A DNA stretch of 18,087 nucleotides, taken from NCBI GenBank assembly GCA_002452555.1, contig DKER01000153.1, positions 1 to 18,087 on the forward strand, read 5' to 3'. The first letter of the stretch is position 1. Every line of letters begins with the position of its first letter. This stretch comes from Fidelibacterota bacterium UBA6817 (GTDB lineage Bacteria; Fidelibacterota; Fidelibacteria; Fidelibacterales; Fidelibacteraceae). A model generated the notes under the pieces. The model was not told where the DNA came from, did not search any database, and saw only the letters and a list, made by a program, of their open reading frames with translations. Position numbers and translations under genes: made by a program. This document shows positions 1 to 8,100 of this stretch, piece by piece.

Positions 1-1101
1 GCCATTTTGATGCATCCTAAAGTATGGGAAGCCTCTGGTCATGTTGAAAATTTTCACGATCCTATGGTTGAATGCCGGAAATGCCGGCGAAGATACCGGC
101 TGGATCACCTGCCCGAAAACACCGGAGAATGCCCGGAATGTAAGGGAGAGCTGGCAGAACCCAAACAATTCAATCTGATGTTTAAAACTTTTTTGGGCTC
201 GACGGCGGAAGGTGCACAGGAAATCTATCTCCGCCCGGAAACGGCACAGGGGATTTTTGTGAATTTTGATAATGTGGTTTCTTCCAACCGCGTAAAGCTT
301 CCTTTTGGTATTGCCCAGCTTGGAAAGGCTTTCAGAAATGAGATCACAACAGGAAATTTCATTTTCAGGACCCGGGAATTCGAACAGATGGAAATGGAAT
401 ATTTTATCCGGCCCGGAGAAAACGCCCAATGGTTGGAATACTGGGCAAATGAGCGGCTGAACTGGTTTAAATCATTGGGGATTACGCCGGAAAAACTTCG
501 CTTGCGGGCGCATGACAAAGATGAACTTGCCCATTATTCCACAGCTTGTTATGATGTGGAATATGAGTTCCCCTTTGGATTTTCAGAACTGGAAGGTATT
601 GCAGACAGGGGAACCTATGACCTGACGCAACACATCAATTTAAGCGGTAAAAAGCTTCAGTATATTGACCAGGATAATATGGGAGACAAGCTTGTTCCGG
701 CGGTAGTTGAAACATCCGCGGGCGTGGACCGGACGGTTCTGACGATTCTAGCCGACGCCTATTGGGACGATGAAGAAAATGAACGGGTGGTTTTACGCCT
801 GCATCCGCGTGTTGCACCATTTAAAGTCGCGGTATTTCCGCTTTTCAATAAACAGGGAATGCCTGACGTTGCACGAAAGCTGTATGAAGACCTGCGTTAT
901 AAATATCCGGCTTTTTACGATACAGGCGGATCCATCGGAAAACGGTACCGCCGTCAGGATGAAGCCGGCACACCCTTTTGCCTGACTATTGATCACCAAA
1001 CACTGGAAGACCGCACCGTTACACTTCGGGATCGTGACACGCTGGAACAAATCCGCATATCCCTGGACCAGGTGGTAAAAGCCCTTGATGACAGAATGTG
1101 A
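1..1101 (+). CDS. glyQS: Glycyl-tRNA synthetase, single-chain (alpha2) type, 5' end cut by the window
   Basis: This class II aminoacyl-tRNA synthetase charges tRNA-Gly with glycine in the cytoplasm. The reading frame is open from base 1 and begins AILMHPKVWEASGH, which in this family lies roughly 60 residues inside the protein, so the true start is upstream. Numbering from base 1, C25/C28 and C44/C47 form a CxxC...CxxC pair in the insertion of this family. Motif 2 is visible as FRNE at 111-114 followed by TREFEQMEME. Motif 3 is GVDRTVL at 241-247, with arginine 244. The C-terminal anticodon-binding domain starts near LHPRVAPFKVAVFP and includes GSIGKRYRRQDEAGTPFC. The protein ends at a TGA with normal C-terminal length. 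The one-chain form, rather than the GlyQ plus GlyS tetramer, is usual in Bacteroidetes, Thermus, Bacillus and archaea. Identification is secure; only the N terminus is missing. Confidence 0.97.
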   Translation, partial: AILMHPKVWEASGHVENFHDPMVECRKCRRRYRLDHLPENTGECPECKGELAEPKQFNLMFKTFLGSTAEGAQEIYLRPETAQGIFVNFDNVVSSNRVKLPFGIAQLGKAFRNEITTGNFIFRTREFEQMEMEYFIRPGENAQWLEYWANERLNWFKSLGITPEKLRLRAHDKDELAHYSTACYDVEYEFPFGFSELEGIADRGTYDLTQHINLSGKKLQYIDQDNMGDKLVPAVVETSAGVDRTVLTILADAYWDDEENERVVLRLHPRVAPFKVAVFPLFNKQGMPDVARKLYEDLRYKYPAFYDTGGSIGKRYRRQDEAGTPFCLTIDHQTLEDRTVTLRDRDTLEQIRISLDQVVKALDDRM

Positions 1102-1207
1102 GAACCGATAATACCGGAACGGGTTACGTCATCTGTATCTTGTTCTGTGAAGAGACTAACAAGAAACCGCCACTGTTGTTATAACGCCAATTACTTAAAG
1201 GACCCGA

Positions 1208-2524
1208 ATGAAGAAATATTCTATGCGATTATCTGCTTTAATGATTCTTTTCACGATTCATGTATCTGCCCAGGATTCCCTCTTTCTGAAAATTTCATCC
1301 ATGATGGATTCTGTTTCAATAAAAAATATCGAAGAACACATCAGAATTCTTGAATATGCCGGCGGACACGAAAGCAGAGTTACTTTTACGCCGGGGAATG
1401 ACAGCGCCGCACTCTATATTGCTGATTATTTCCAACGATTTACGCAGGTGTCATCGGTTGAACTGGATACTTTTTACAACCAAACGGCTATCCCGCCCTT
1501 TAACCAATATCCCCTTGTCAATATTATTGCGCGTATTAACGGAACCGGGGATCCTAACCGTTATTTTGTTTTAGGGGCACATTACGATGCCTCTGCCGGC
1601 AGAATGGGAAGTTCTGTTTGGAACAATCAATGGGATACAATAAAAGCCCCCGGTGCTGACGACAACGCCACAGGCGTTGCGGCGATTCTTGAAATCGGAC
1701 GAATTCTTTCTGATTCCACCTTTGGTTTTTCTGAAGAATACGGCATTGTTCTGGTGGCGTTTGCAGCTGAAGAATCCAACCCGAATTTCGGTTCAGGCCA
1801 TTTGGGAAGTTTGCGCTTTGCCATCAACGCCGAAAACAATGAGCATGAAATCCTGGGCGCCGTTTCAATTGATATGATTGGCTATAACGGCTTCTATGAT
1901 TATACGGCTGTTGTATCAAACAGCCAATCAGAATGGCTTGGAATGCGATCTGCTGATATCAACAGCATTTATGACATAGGGCTTTTTATGAATGAACCGC
2001 CGTATCCCTATGCAACATACAGCGATCATGACCGTTTCTGGGAAAAGGGTTTCCCGGCCATACTCATGATTGAAAATGCCCCGCCGTGGTCAGATTCGGA
2101 TTATTATGTGAGGAATCCCTTATATCATACATCCTATGACAGCTTGGGCTCCGTTAATCTGGAACTTGTAAAAAAAGTGACACAGCTGAATCTGGGCCTG
2201 GCGGCTGATCTTACGGGTCGGATTACTTCGATCGATCAATTCCGCAATCCGGTTATACCGGAGCAATTTGCCCTGATGCAGAATTATCCCAACCCGTTTA
2301 ATCCTGTGACGACGATTGAATACTCTGTTCCCGAGCCCGGCAATGTTCAAATTAATGTTTATGATCTCCTGGGGAAAAACGTCGGTCGCATAATCAACGA
2401 TTATCATGATGCAGGGCATTATACAGTAGCGTTTCATGGCGGAGATCTGCCGTCCGGCGTTTATATCTACCGGCTAAGGTCCGGAACCTTGAATCTTTCA
2501 AAAAAGATGATGATATTGAAATAA
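1208..2524 (+). CDS. Exported M28-family zinc aminopeptidase with C-terminal secretion sorting domain
   Basis: This is a secreted di-zinc metallopeptidase, probably an aminopeptidase, acting outside the cell or on its surface. Residues 1-21 form a signal peptide ending VSAQ. The peptidase M28 metal ligands are all present: H125 (GAHYDA), D151 (GADDNATG), the catalytic and ligand pair E188-E189 (AAEES), D222 (SIDMIGY) and H307 (YHTSYD). Residues about 351-438 form a sorting domain with NYPNPFNPVTTIEY, VYDLLGK, LPSGVYIYRL and a basic C terminus. Such domains direct cargo to the type IX secretion system in Bacteroidetes and are also abundant in other FCB phyla. The ATG at 1208 follows AAAGGA (1197-1202) by five bases. 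An in-frame ATG at 1223 would give a shorter signal peptide but lacks this site. The gene stands alone after glyQS (106-base gap) and 15 bases before the DapF-like gene. The exact substrate is unknown. Confidence 0.93.
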   Translation: MKKYSMRLSALMILFTIHVSAQDSLFLKISSMMDSVSIKNIEEHIRILEYAGGHESRVTFTPGNDSAALYIADYFQRFTQVSSVELDTFYNQTAIPPFNQYPLVNIIARINGTGDPNRYFVLGAHYDASAGRMGSSVWNNQWDTIKAPGADDNATGVAAILEIGRILSDSTFGFSEEYGIVLVAFAAEESNPNFGSGHLGSLRFAINAENNEHEILGAVSIDMIGYNGFYDYTAVVSNSQSEWLGMRSADINSIYDIGLFMNEPPYPYATYSDHDRFWEKGFPAILMIENAPPWSDSDYYVRNPLYHTSYDSLGSVNLELVKKVTQLNLGLAADLTGRITSIDQFRNPVIPEQFALMQNYPNPFNPVTTIEYSVPEPGNVQINVYDLLGKNVGRIINDYHDAGHYTVAFHGGDLPSGVYIYRLRSGTLNLSKKMMILK

Positions 2525-2539
2525 CCGGATGGGATTAAA

Positions 2540-3385
2540 ATGAACTTTTCAAAATATCACGGACTTGGCAACGATTATATTGTCATGGGGGGCGAAATTC
2601 CGGAGGAAACATTTACTGTTGAATTTGCCCAAAGGGTTTGCGACAGGCATTACGGCGTGGGGTCGGACGGCGTTTTACACGGACCTTTATCCTCTGAGAA
2701 AGCAGATTTCCGCCTTCGTCTGTATAATCCCGACGGGAGTGAATTTGAAAAAAGCGGCAACGGTCTTCGAATTTTTACACGATATCTCTTTGACAAAGGA
2801 TTCATAACCTATGATCCCGTTACCATTGAAACACCCGGCGGCATTGTTACTGCAACGGTCCTTCCCAACAACAGGGATATCCGCATTGATATGGGCAAAG
2901 CAAGTCTGAGAAGTGATGCCATTCCCGTAAAGGGAGAAAGCAGAGACGTACTGAATGAGGAACTTCAGATTGATGACAGAGTTTTCAGATTTACTGCGGT
3001 GACGGTAGGAAATCCCCACTGTGTTGTGCTCATGGATAATCCGAATGATTTAACGGCTGATTTTGCAAAGAAATACGGACCGAAAATTGAGACCCACCTG
3101 TTGTTTCCTAACAGGATCAATGTTCAGTTTATGATGCCCCTTGACAAAGACAATATCCGTATTGAAATCTGGGAAAGGAGCGTAGGCTATACGCTTGCTT
3201 CCGGATCCAGCAGTTGTGCGGCGGCATATACCGCCTATCGGTTGGGGCTTTGCAAACCCAATATATCCGTCCACGTTCCCGGCGGGATCATTCACATAGA
3301 CATTCTCAGGGATCATACGCTTACCATGACGGCTCCCGTCGTAAAAATTTGTGATGGCGAATTGCAGGACGAATGTTTTTCCTGA
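2540..3385 (+). CDS. dapF: Diaminopimelate epimerase family protein with both catalytic Cys positions replaced by Ser
   Basis: The 281-residue length and the whole fold signature match DapF, which interconverts LL- and meso-diaminopimelate for lysine and peptidoglycan synthesis. Conserved parts are KYHGLGNDYIV near the start (N11), NPDGSEFE (63-70), SGNGLR (72-77), VGNPHCVV (156-163, with N158 and H160), FPNRINVQF (189-197) and WERSVGYTLASG (211-222). In characterised DapF enzymes the two acid/base cysteines lie in CGNG and in ACGxGxC. Here they read SGNG (S72, codon AGC) and ASGSSSC (S221, codon TCC). C226 in the second motif is a separate, non-catalytic position. The rest of the protein is intact, so this is not a decaying copy. 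It may be a variant subgroup with another mechanism or substrate, or a less active epimerase. The start is ATG at 2540 with a weak GGGA site. No other lysine gene lies nearby. Family membership is sure; activity is uncertain. Confidence 0.88.
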   Translation: MNFSKYHGLGNDYIVMGGEIPEETFTVEFAQRVCDRHYGVGSDGVLHGPLSSEKADFRLRLYNPDGSEFEKSGNGLRIFTRYLFDKGFITYDPVTIETPGGIVTATVLPNNRDIRIDMGKASLRSDAIPVKGESRDVLNEELQIDDRVFRFTAVTVGNPHCVVLMDNPNDLTADFAKKYGPKIETHLLFPNRINVQFMMPLDKDNIRIEIWERSVGYTLASGSSSCAAAYTAYRLGLCKPNISVHVPGGIIHIDILRDHTLTMTAPVVKICDGELQDECFS

Positions 3386-3420
3386 TGTAAAAATATTTCT
3401 TAAAAAGTGTTAAATTAGTT

Positions 3421-3451
3421 TTAAGATCCCACACGTAATGTCCCGGATAAT
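3421..3451 (+). promoter_or_regulatory. Weak candidate promoter in the AT-rich leader of the ATPase-MscS pair
   Basis: The 86 bases between the DapF-like gene and the ATPase gene are AT-rich. They contain GATAAT (3446-3451), which differs from the -10 consensus at one base. TTAAGA (3421-3426) matches the -35 consensus at four of six bases, with a 19-base spacer. No Shine-Dalgarno sequence precedes the ATG at 3472, so translation from a very short leader is possible. The match is weak and promoter consensus in this phylum is not known to me. Confidence 0.2.
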
Positions 3452-3471
3452 ATTAACATAAAAAATTTCCA

Positions 3472-6400
3472 ATGAAGAGAAAAAAAGAACCTGAAATAAT
3501 CAGCACGTCATATATTTCCATGCTGAAGGATTTGTTGGATTCTGCCGCGGCCGATGCTGCAGACACGTTATCGGGCTGGTATGAGGCAATTCCGGTACAA
3601 ATGAAGCCCTTGGAAAATCAGGTTCATCAATATATGTCCAAATCCGCCGGAAAAAGGGTTGATGTTTTGAACGGACTTCGCTCGTTGACTGAAACCTTTC
3701 AATCCCCTGCAGGACATTTTTCCAGACAGGACTTGTCATCATCAGACTTGAGAAAAAAGCTCGGCCTTACTCATCTTGCCGGAAAGCATACGGTTTTACC
3801 CGTTGATTTTACGTTGTTTGAAATTACAAAAGAAGATTCGCTGCTGACGCGGCATCGCAAAAAGACATTTTGCAGAAGGGCAGATTTCCGGCGAAGACTG
3901 CACAAATTTCGATCCGTTTTACGGGGAAAGGATAAAATCAAAGTCCCTCGGTTTATGCGGTTTTTCAATGGACACAGTTTTGTTATGGCTGCATTTTGGC
4001 TTCCGTATGAAAAGCTTATGCTTCATGAATGGAATCTTTATAACAGAGCAGCGTCCCGTTATTTTTTATCAATTAAGCAGTGTTTTGATGAAGAGATTGC
4101 ACCGGATTCTGAAAATAAAATTGATGATATTCTGATTCTTGAAAACGCACGGAAGGAATATTTTAGTGCCTATGATGACGCAAAAAACAGAATCCGGGAA
4201 CATGCAGAAAAACTGATAAAACAAACGGGGGAAACGCTGGGCACGGCCGGAACGATCCTTAACCCGCAAAGAAAATTCAAACAGCGATTATCGGCAAGAA
4301 AAAATAAACGTTTCAACAGGGAACTGATTGAAGACAGGAAAGCATGGCAGAAACACTGGCAGGGTGAAGTCATGGATTTTCTAAAGGATCTGGACTTGCT
4401 GCGCCTTGAAGATCATATCCTGATCGCCCAGTCTGTAACCAAGCATGATATCGAAAAAAACCTTATTCATAAAACCGAAAAAGAGTTGGAAAAGGCAGAG
4501 AAAGCCCTCATCGGTATTTTGAATCACTCCCGGGGCATACGGGAGCTGACGCGAAAAGAGATCCGGACATTTATTAAATCAAACCGCAAAACGTTTTCTG
4601 ATGAAATCTCTGAAAGGATACTTCTAAAAGTATCTGATCTTATTTTATCCTTTAATCTGAACGATTATTTGTCAGATTTTGAGAAAACCATTCAGGAATC
4701 GGCGGACAATCTGGAGGAAAAATATTTTGTTCTGTCTGTGACGGACAGGGAACGACTCATCCCCCAGTCACAGGTTGAGCAGGTTCCGCTGAGAGAGTTG
4801 GTGATCACATATCTTAAGGCGGAAATCTATCCGGAGATCCGGACAATAGTACAAAGAGGTAAAGACGAGCTCACGGTTCTGTCGAACGAACCGGCGGTTC
4901 TGGGAGAAATTGTTGATTCCACGTTTGATACGGCTTCCATCGAACTCAGGAAGCGTGATAACGAAGATGAAGAAGAATGTGTTACAAGGACGGTGAACGA
5001 AATTGACGAGGGGATAAACAGGGCACTGACGGCTTTAAAAACCCTCAGATCACAAATGGGATCCATTGTCACCGACATTCAGGATGAACTTTCCGGTATC
5101 GAAAAAACAGCCCGCAACTACCTGACGGGTTTAAGAAAAAGTGAAAAACTGCTGGCACTCAGGCTTGAACTTCTTCAATCCAGGACGCGCGAACGGATTC
5201 GTGGATACTGGAAAAAATCCCTGAAGGTGCTAAGCCTGATATTCCGGAAAGGGTTTCATTATCTGAAAAAAACCGGACTTGCATTATATAAACCTCTTAA
5301 ACAGACGATCGCTTCTTTATTTCGCATTGCCCGGCTTGGCATTATTGAAAAGAAACAGGACAGCAGTTCTGTGGAACGGTATCTCAAACAGGCAGCACAT
5401 TCGCTTGAAGATCTTCCCGCAGTTTACCGGCGTGTTTTCCGGTTTGATCCCCTGGATACGGAAAAACTTTTTGTCGGCCGAAATACCGAACTTGAAAGCA
5501 TTGGCGAAGCCTATGAAATTTGGCGCAAAGGCGGCCGGGGTATGATCGCCGTTACAGGCGAAAGAGGATCAGGCCGCTCAACACTCGTTCAATTAGCCCA
5601 CACCCGCTATTTTAAAGATATATTGGTTCACCGCATTGTTCCTTCTTCAACCCTTTATTCTGAAAAAGAGCTCCTGGCTTTTCTGTCCCGGACACTGGGG
5701 ATTGAAACACAAGTGAAAACACTCAACGATTTTGAAAGACAACTTTCAGATCTTGACGTATCCCGGGTGATTATCATTGAGGATATACAACGGATCTTTT
5801 TGAGAACCATCAAGGGTTTGGAAATATTTAACAGATTTCTGCTTTTTGCCGCCAAAACCCAGGAATCAATTTTCTGGTTTATTACATGCAGTTCTTATAC
5901 GTGGGATTATATCAATAAAGTCCTTGGCCTTATGCGTTATTTTTCCAAGGTGGTAACGCTGGAAGGTTTAAAGGATGACGGGATTGAATCCATGATTATG
6001 AGACGACATCGGTTAACGGGAATTCCCATACGCTTTCTCCCTGATCCGGCATTGGAAAAATCCAAGAAATACCGTCAGCTTTCTCTTGAAGAAGACCGGC
6101 AAAAATTGTTAAAAGACCAATTCTTTCACAGACTAAGGGACGCTTCTACGGGCAACATATCGGTTGCCATGCTTTTCTGGTGTATATCGATCAATAATTT
6201 AGAAAACAGGCGATTTGAGATCGGTGAACTGCCGGATATTGATGTCAGAATTGATGCCAAAATCAGTGATGACGAATTGTTCGTAATCGCGGCAATTGTT
6301 CAACATGAAAGAATGACCCTGGATGAAATTGTTTCCGTTTTATCACTTCGCCGGGAAACGGCACATTTAATTCTCGCCGGAATGGCCAACAAGGGTATTC

Positions 6401-6489
6401 TTGTGGAACGTGACGAATATTATGAATTGCATTTTTTCCTGTATCGTTCAATGATAGGGTATTTACATGAAAAGCGCCTTCTTTATTAA
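3472..6489 (+). CDS. Large protein with helical N-terminal region and VGR-type P-loop ATPase module, function unknown
   Basis: I do not recognise this 1005-residue protein as a named family. Residues 1 to about 655 are charged and predicted helical, with coiled-coil-like stretches (about 190-260, 335-425 and 500-580). A basic patch lies at 127-163, and a basic amphipathic stretch at about 571-628 might bind membrane or nucleic acid. There is no clear transmembrane segment. An ATPase module follows: FVGRNTEL at 667-674, Walker A GERGSGRST at 696-704, Walker B VIIIED at 766-771 and a sensor-1-like FITCSS ending at 808. This order is typical of AAA_16/ORC-like and STAND-type ATPases. Residues about 930-1005 resemble a winged helix (LDEIVSVLSLRRETAHLIL). 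The start is the first ATG of the frame and has no clear ribosome binding site. Its last 23 bases overlap the MscS gene, which suggests a shared role at the membrane. ATP binding is likely; the role is open. Confidence 0.8.
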   Translation: MKRKKEPEIISTSYISMLKDLLDSAAADAADTLSGWYEAIPVQMKPLENQVHQYMSKSAGKRVDVLNGLRSLTETFQSPAGHFSRQDLSSSDLRKKLGLTHLAGKHTVLPVDFTLFEITKEDSLLTRHRKKTFCRRADFRRRLHKFRSVLRGKDKIKVPRFMRFFNGHSFVMAAFWLPYEKLMLHEWNLYNRAASRYFLSIKQCFDEEIAPDSENKIDDILILENARKEYFSAYDDAKNRIREHAEKLIKQTGETLGTAGTILNPQRKFKQRLSARKNKRFNRELIEDRKAWQKHWQGEVMDFLKDLDLLRLEDHILIAQSVTKHDIEKNLIHKTEKELEKAEKALIGILNHSRGIRELTRKEIRTFIKSNRKTFSDEISERILLKVSDLILSFNLNDYLSDFEKTIQESADNLEEKYFVLSVTDRERLIPQSQVEQVPLRELVITYLKAEIYPEIRTIVQRGKDELTVLSNEPAVLGEIVDSTFDTASIELRKRDNEDEEECVTRTVNEIDEGINRALTALKTLRSQMGSIVTDIQDELSGIEKTARNYLTGLRKSEKLLALRLELLQSRTRERIRGYWKKSLKVLSLIFRKGFHYLKKTGLALYKPLKQTIASLFRIARLGIIEKKQDSSSVERYLKQAAHSLEDLPAVYRRVFRFDPLDTEKLFVGRNTELESIGEAYEIWRKGGRGMIAVTGERGSGRSTLVQLAHTRYFKDILVHRIVPSSTLYSEKELLAFLSRTLGIETQVKTLNDFERQLSDLDVSRVIIIEDIQRIFLRTIKGLEIFNRFLLFAAKTQESIFWFITCSSYTWDYINKVLGLMRYFSKVVTLEGLKDDGIESMIMRRHRLTGIPIRFLPDPALEKSKKYRQLSLEEDRQKLLKDQFFHRLRDASTGNISVAMLFWCISINNLENRRFEIGELPDIDVRIDAKISDDELFVIAAIVQHERMTLDEIVSVLSLRRETAHLILAGMANKGILVERDEYYELHFFLYRSMIGYLHEKRLLY

Positions 6490-7465
6490 GCTAATACTTT
6501 TGACGGCATTAAGCGGGCTGTACGGACCCGGTGCACAATCTGCCATGACCATTTCCCGTGATAATGAGCCGGTTGATGCTGTTGTTGCGAAAGAAGATAT
6601 CAATGCCGAAAACCGTTCGAATTTTGAACCGGCATCAGACAACGAACCGGACCAGAGCAAGGGAATTAGTCTCGGCAAAAAGCAGGAATGGCGTATTTTC
6701 AGGCCCGGGAAAATTGTGAGTGCAATTCTTGTAATGATTGCCGGATGGCTTGCCATGCGGTACACAACCGCACTGATGGAATTGTTGTCAGAGAGGTGGC
6801 CTCAGTACCGGCTGATGATAAAAGGATTTATTCCAATTGTTCGCATAACCGGATGGACTGTTCTTATCAGTTTTGTTATTATCGGGATTTTTAAACCGCC
6901 TATTCAGTCTGTCATTGCTTTTACCGCTTCAGCCGGCATTGCTATCGGATTTGCCAGCCAGGATATTCTCAAGAATATCTTCGGGGGCATTATGATCATT
7001 TTCGATAAACCTTTCAAGGTTGGGGATAAAATTCAAATTGATTCCTATTATGGCGAGGTTATCAGCATCGGACTTCGAACCGTCCGGATCGTTACGCCGG
7101 ATGATTCCACCATATCTGTTCCCAACAGTGAAATCGTAAGCAAATCCGTCTCCAATGCCAATTCCGGAGAACCTGAATGTCAGGTTGTGGCTGATTTTTA
7201 TTTTGAACCGGATCTTGACATTGATAAAGCGCAAACCCTTGCTGTTCAATGTGCTTCGATTTCACGGTATGTTTATCTTAATAAACCGGTTTCAGCCGTT
7301 CTGAAAAATGAAATACACCTTGGGAAAAGTATGATTCATATGAAGCTTAAGGCTTATGTCATTGATCATCGTTTTGAATTTCCCTTTATGACTGATATGA
7401 CCAAAACCGTTTTGCGGGAATTCAGAAAAGTGGGACTTATCGAAAGCGAAACGAAAGCACCGTAG
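6467..7465 (+). CDS. MscS-family mechanosensitive ion channel
   Basis: This is a small-conductance mechanosensitive channel of the inner membrane, a family that opens under membrane tension and relieves osmotic shock. Residues 1-26 form a signal-peptide-like or first membrane segment. An acidic, unstructured stretch (about 28-75) follows, then helices at about 82-100 and 120-141. The pore-lining TM3 runs from about 146 to 180 and contains the family's small-residue pattern ASAGIAIGFASQ, followed by NIFGGIMIIFDKPFKVGD. The beta domain has VGDKIQI and VPNSEIVSKSVSN (218-230). The C-terminal cytoplasmic domain is complete. At 332 residues the protein is near the core MscS size. The ATG at 6467 lies inside the end of the ATPase gene, seven bases after AGGG (6456-6459), so translation is probably coupled. 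The hydrophilic linker after the signal is unusual for a minimal MscS. Family call is secure; gating and ion preference are not known. Confidence 0.95.
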   Translation: MKSAFFIKLILLTALSGLYGPGAQSAMTISRDNEPVDAVVAKEDINAENRSNFEPASDNEPDQSKGISLGKKQEWRIFRPGKIVSAILVMIAGWLAMRYTTALMELLSERWPQYRLMIKGFIPIVRITGWTVLISFVIIGIFKPPIQSVIAFTASAGIAIGFASQDILKNIFGGIMIIFDKPFKVGDKIQIDSYYGEVISIGLRTVRIVTPDDSTISVPNSEIVSKSVSNANSGEPECQVVADFYFEPDLDIDKAQTLAVQCASISRYVYLNKPVSAVLKNEIHLGKSMIHMKLKAYVIDHRFEFPFMTDMTKTVLREFRKVGLIESETKAP

Positions 7466-7498
7466 TCATTACATTCTTCGTCCAATGAACTCCTTTGT

Positions 7499-7529
7499 TT
7501 GTTTCTGCCGTTTAATTACATTTTATACC
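7499..7529 (+). promoter_or_regulatory. Weak candidate promoter for the Nudix-to-hydrolase operon
   Basis: The 83-base gap between the MscS gene and the Nudix gene is the only sizeable gap before the eight-gene run that follows, so a promoter is expected here. TTGTTT (7499-7504) and TATACC (7524-7529) are the best -35/-10-like pair. They match consensus only at three and four positions, and the spacer is 19 bases. I see no operator-like palindrome and no terminator hairpin for the upstream pair. Confidence 0.2.
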
Positions 7530-7537
7530 GGAACAAC

Positions 7538-7546
7538 AGGGAGTGA
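7538..7546 (+). promoter_or_regulatory. Ribosome binding site that points to a TTG start for the Nudix gene
   Basis: The sequence AGGGAGTGA matches the anti-Shine-Dalgarno complement closely. Its core GGGAG (7539-7543) lies five bases before the TTG at 7549. The in-frame GTG at 7543 sits inside this site and could not use it, so the TTG is the better start. Confidence 0.6.
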
Positions 7547-7548
7547 TT

Positions 7549-8100
7549 TTGAAAAATCTTGTTGAAAAAAAATTGCATTCAAAATGTGTTTATAAGGGAT
7601 GTCTTCTTCATGTCTGGCGAGATGACGTAGAACTCCCCAACGGAAAAACCAGCATCCGTGAATATATTCGTCATCCGGGAGCCGTTGTGGTCGTTCCTGT
7701 TTTAGACAATGGAAATATTATTCTTGAAAAGCAGTTTCGTTATCCGTCCAACCGGGTTTTCATTGAGTGCCCTGCCGGGAAGATTGATCCCGGCGAAACA
7801 CTGGAGGATACGGCCCGCCGGGAATTGTTGGAGGAAACGGGATATGAGTGTTCCGAATTGACGTATCTGGGCAAAGTACATCCGGGAATCGGATACACCG
7901 ATGAGCAGATCTATCTTTATGAAGGAAAAGGCCTCAAACAACAAAAGACAGCCCGCGATGATGATGAATTTCTTGAAATTTTTGATATTCCGGCTAAAGA
8001 AGCATATCAAATGGTTATAAGAGGCGAGATAACCGATGCAAAATCCGTGACGGCAATATTGCTGTTTTGGGAAAAAAGAATGCAAAAGGAAATGACATAA
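7549..8100 (+). CDS. Nudix hydrolase, ADP-ribose / ADP-sugar pyrophosphatase type
   Basis: This cytoplasmic enzyme probably splits ADP-ribose or a related ADP-sugar to AMP and the sugar phosphate. With the TTG start the protein has 183 residues. The Nudix box is perfect: G77, five residues, E83, seven residues, then RELLEETG (91-98), which holds the Mg2+-binding glutamates. The lead-in VVVVPVLDNGNIILEKQFRYP and the FIECPAGKIDPGE segment are typical of the NudF/YjhB-like ADP-ribose pyrophosphatases. A GTG at 7543 would add only two residues but overlaps the ribosome binding site. Its TAA overlaps the ATG of glgB by one base (TAATG), so the two genes are translationally linked. Some members of this family hydrolyse ADP-glucose, the glycogen precursor, which would fit the neighbour; that link is inference. 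Confidence 0.92.
   Translation: MKNLVEKKLHSKCVYKGCLLHVWRDDVELPNGKTSIREYIRHPGAVVVVPVLDNGNIILEKQFRYPSNRVFIECPAGKIDPGETLEDTARRELLEETGYECSELTYLGKVHPGIGYTDEQIYLYEGKGLKQQKTARDDDEFLEIFDIPAKEAYQMVIRGEITDAKSVTAILLFWEKRMQKEMT

Noticed and set aside
1102..1207. Terminator or regulatory hairpin after the glycyl-tRNA synthetase gene
   Set aside because: Only a six-base CTTGTT/AACAAG match with a long loop and no U-tract was found, which is not enough for a call.
5540..5860. ATPase module as a transposition ATPase (TniB/IstB type)
   Set aside because: No transposase, inverted repeats or target duplication lie nearby, and the ATPase is fused to a very long helical N-terminal region and overlaps a channel gene.
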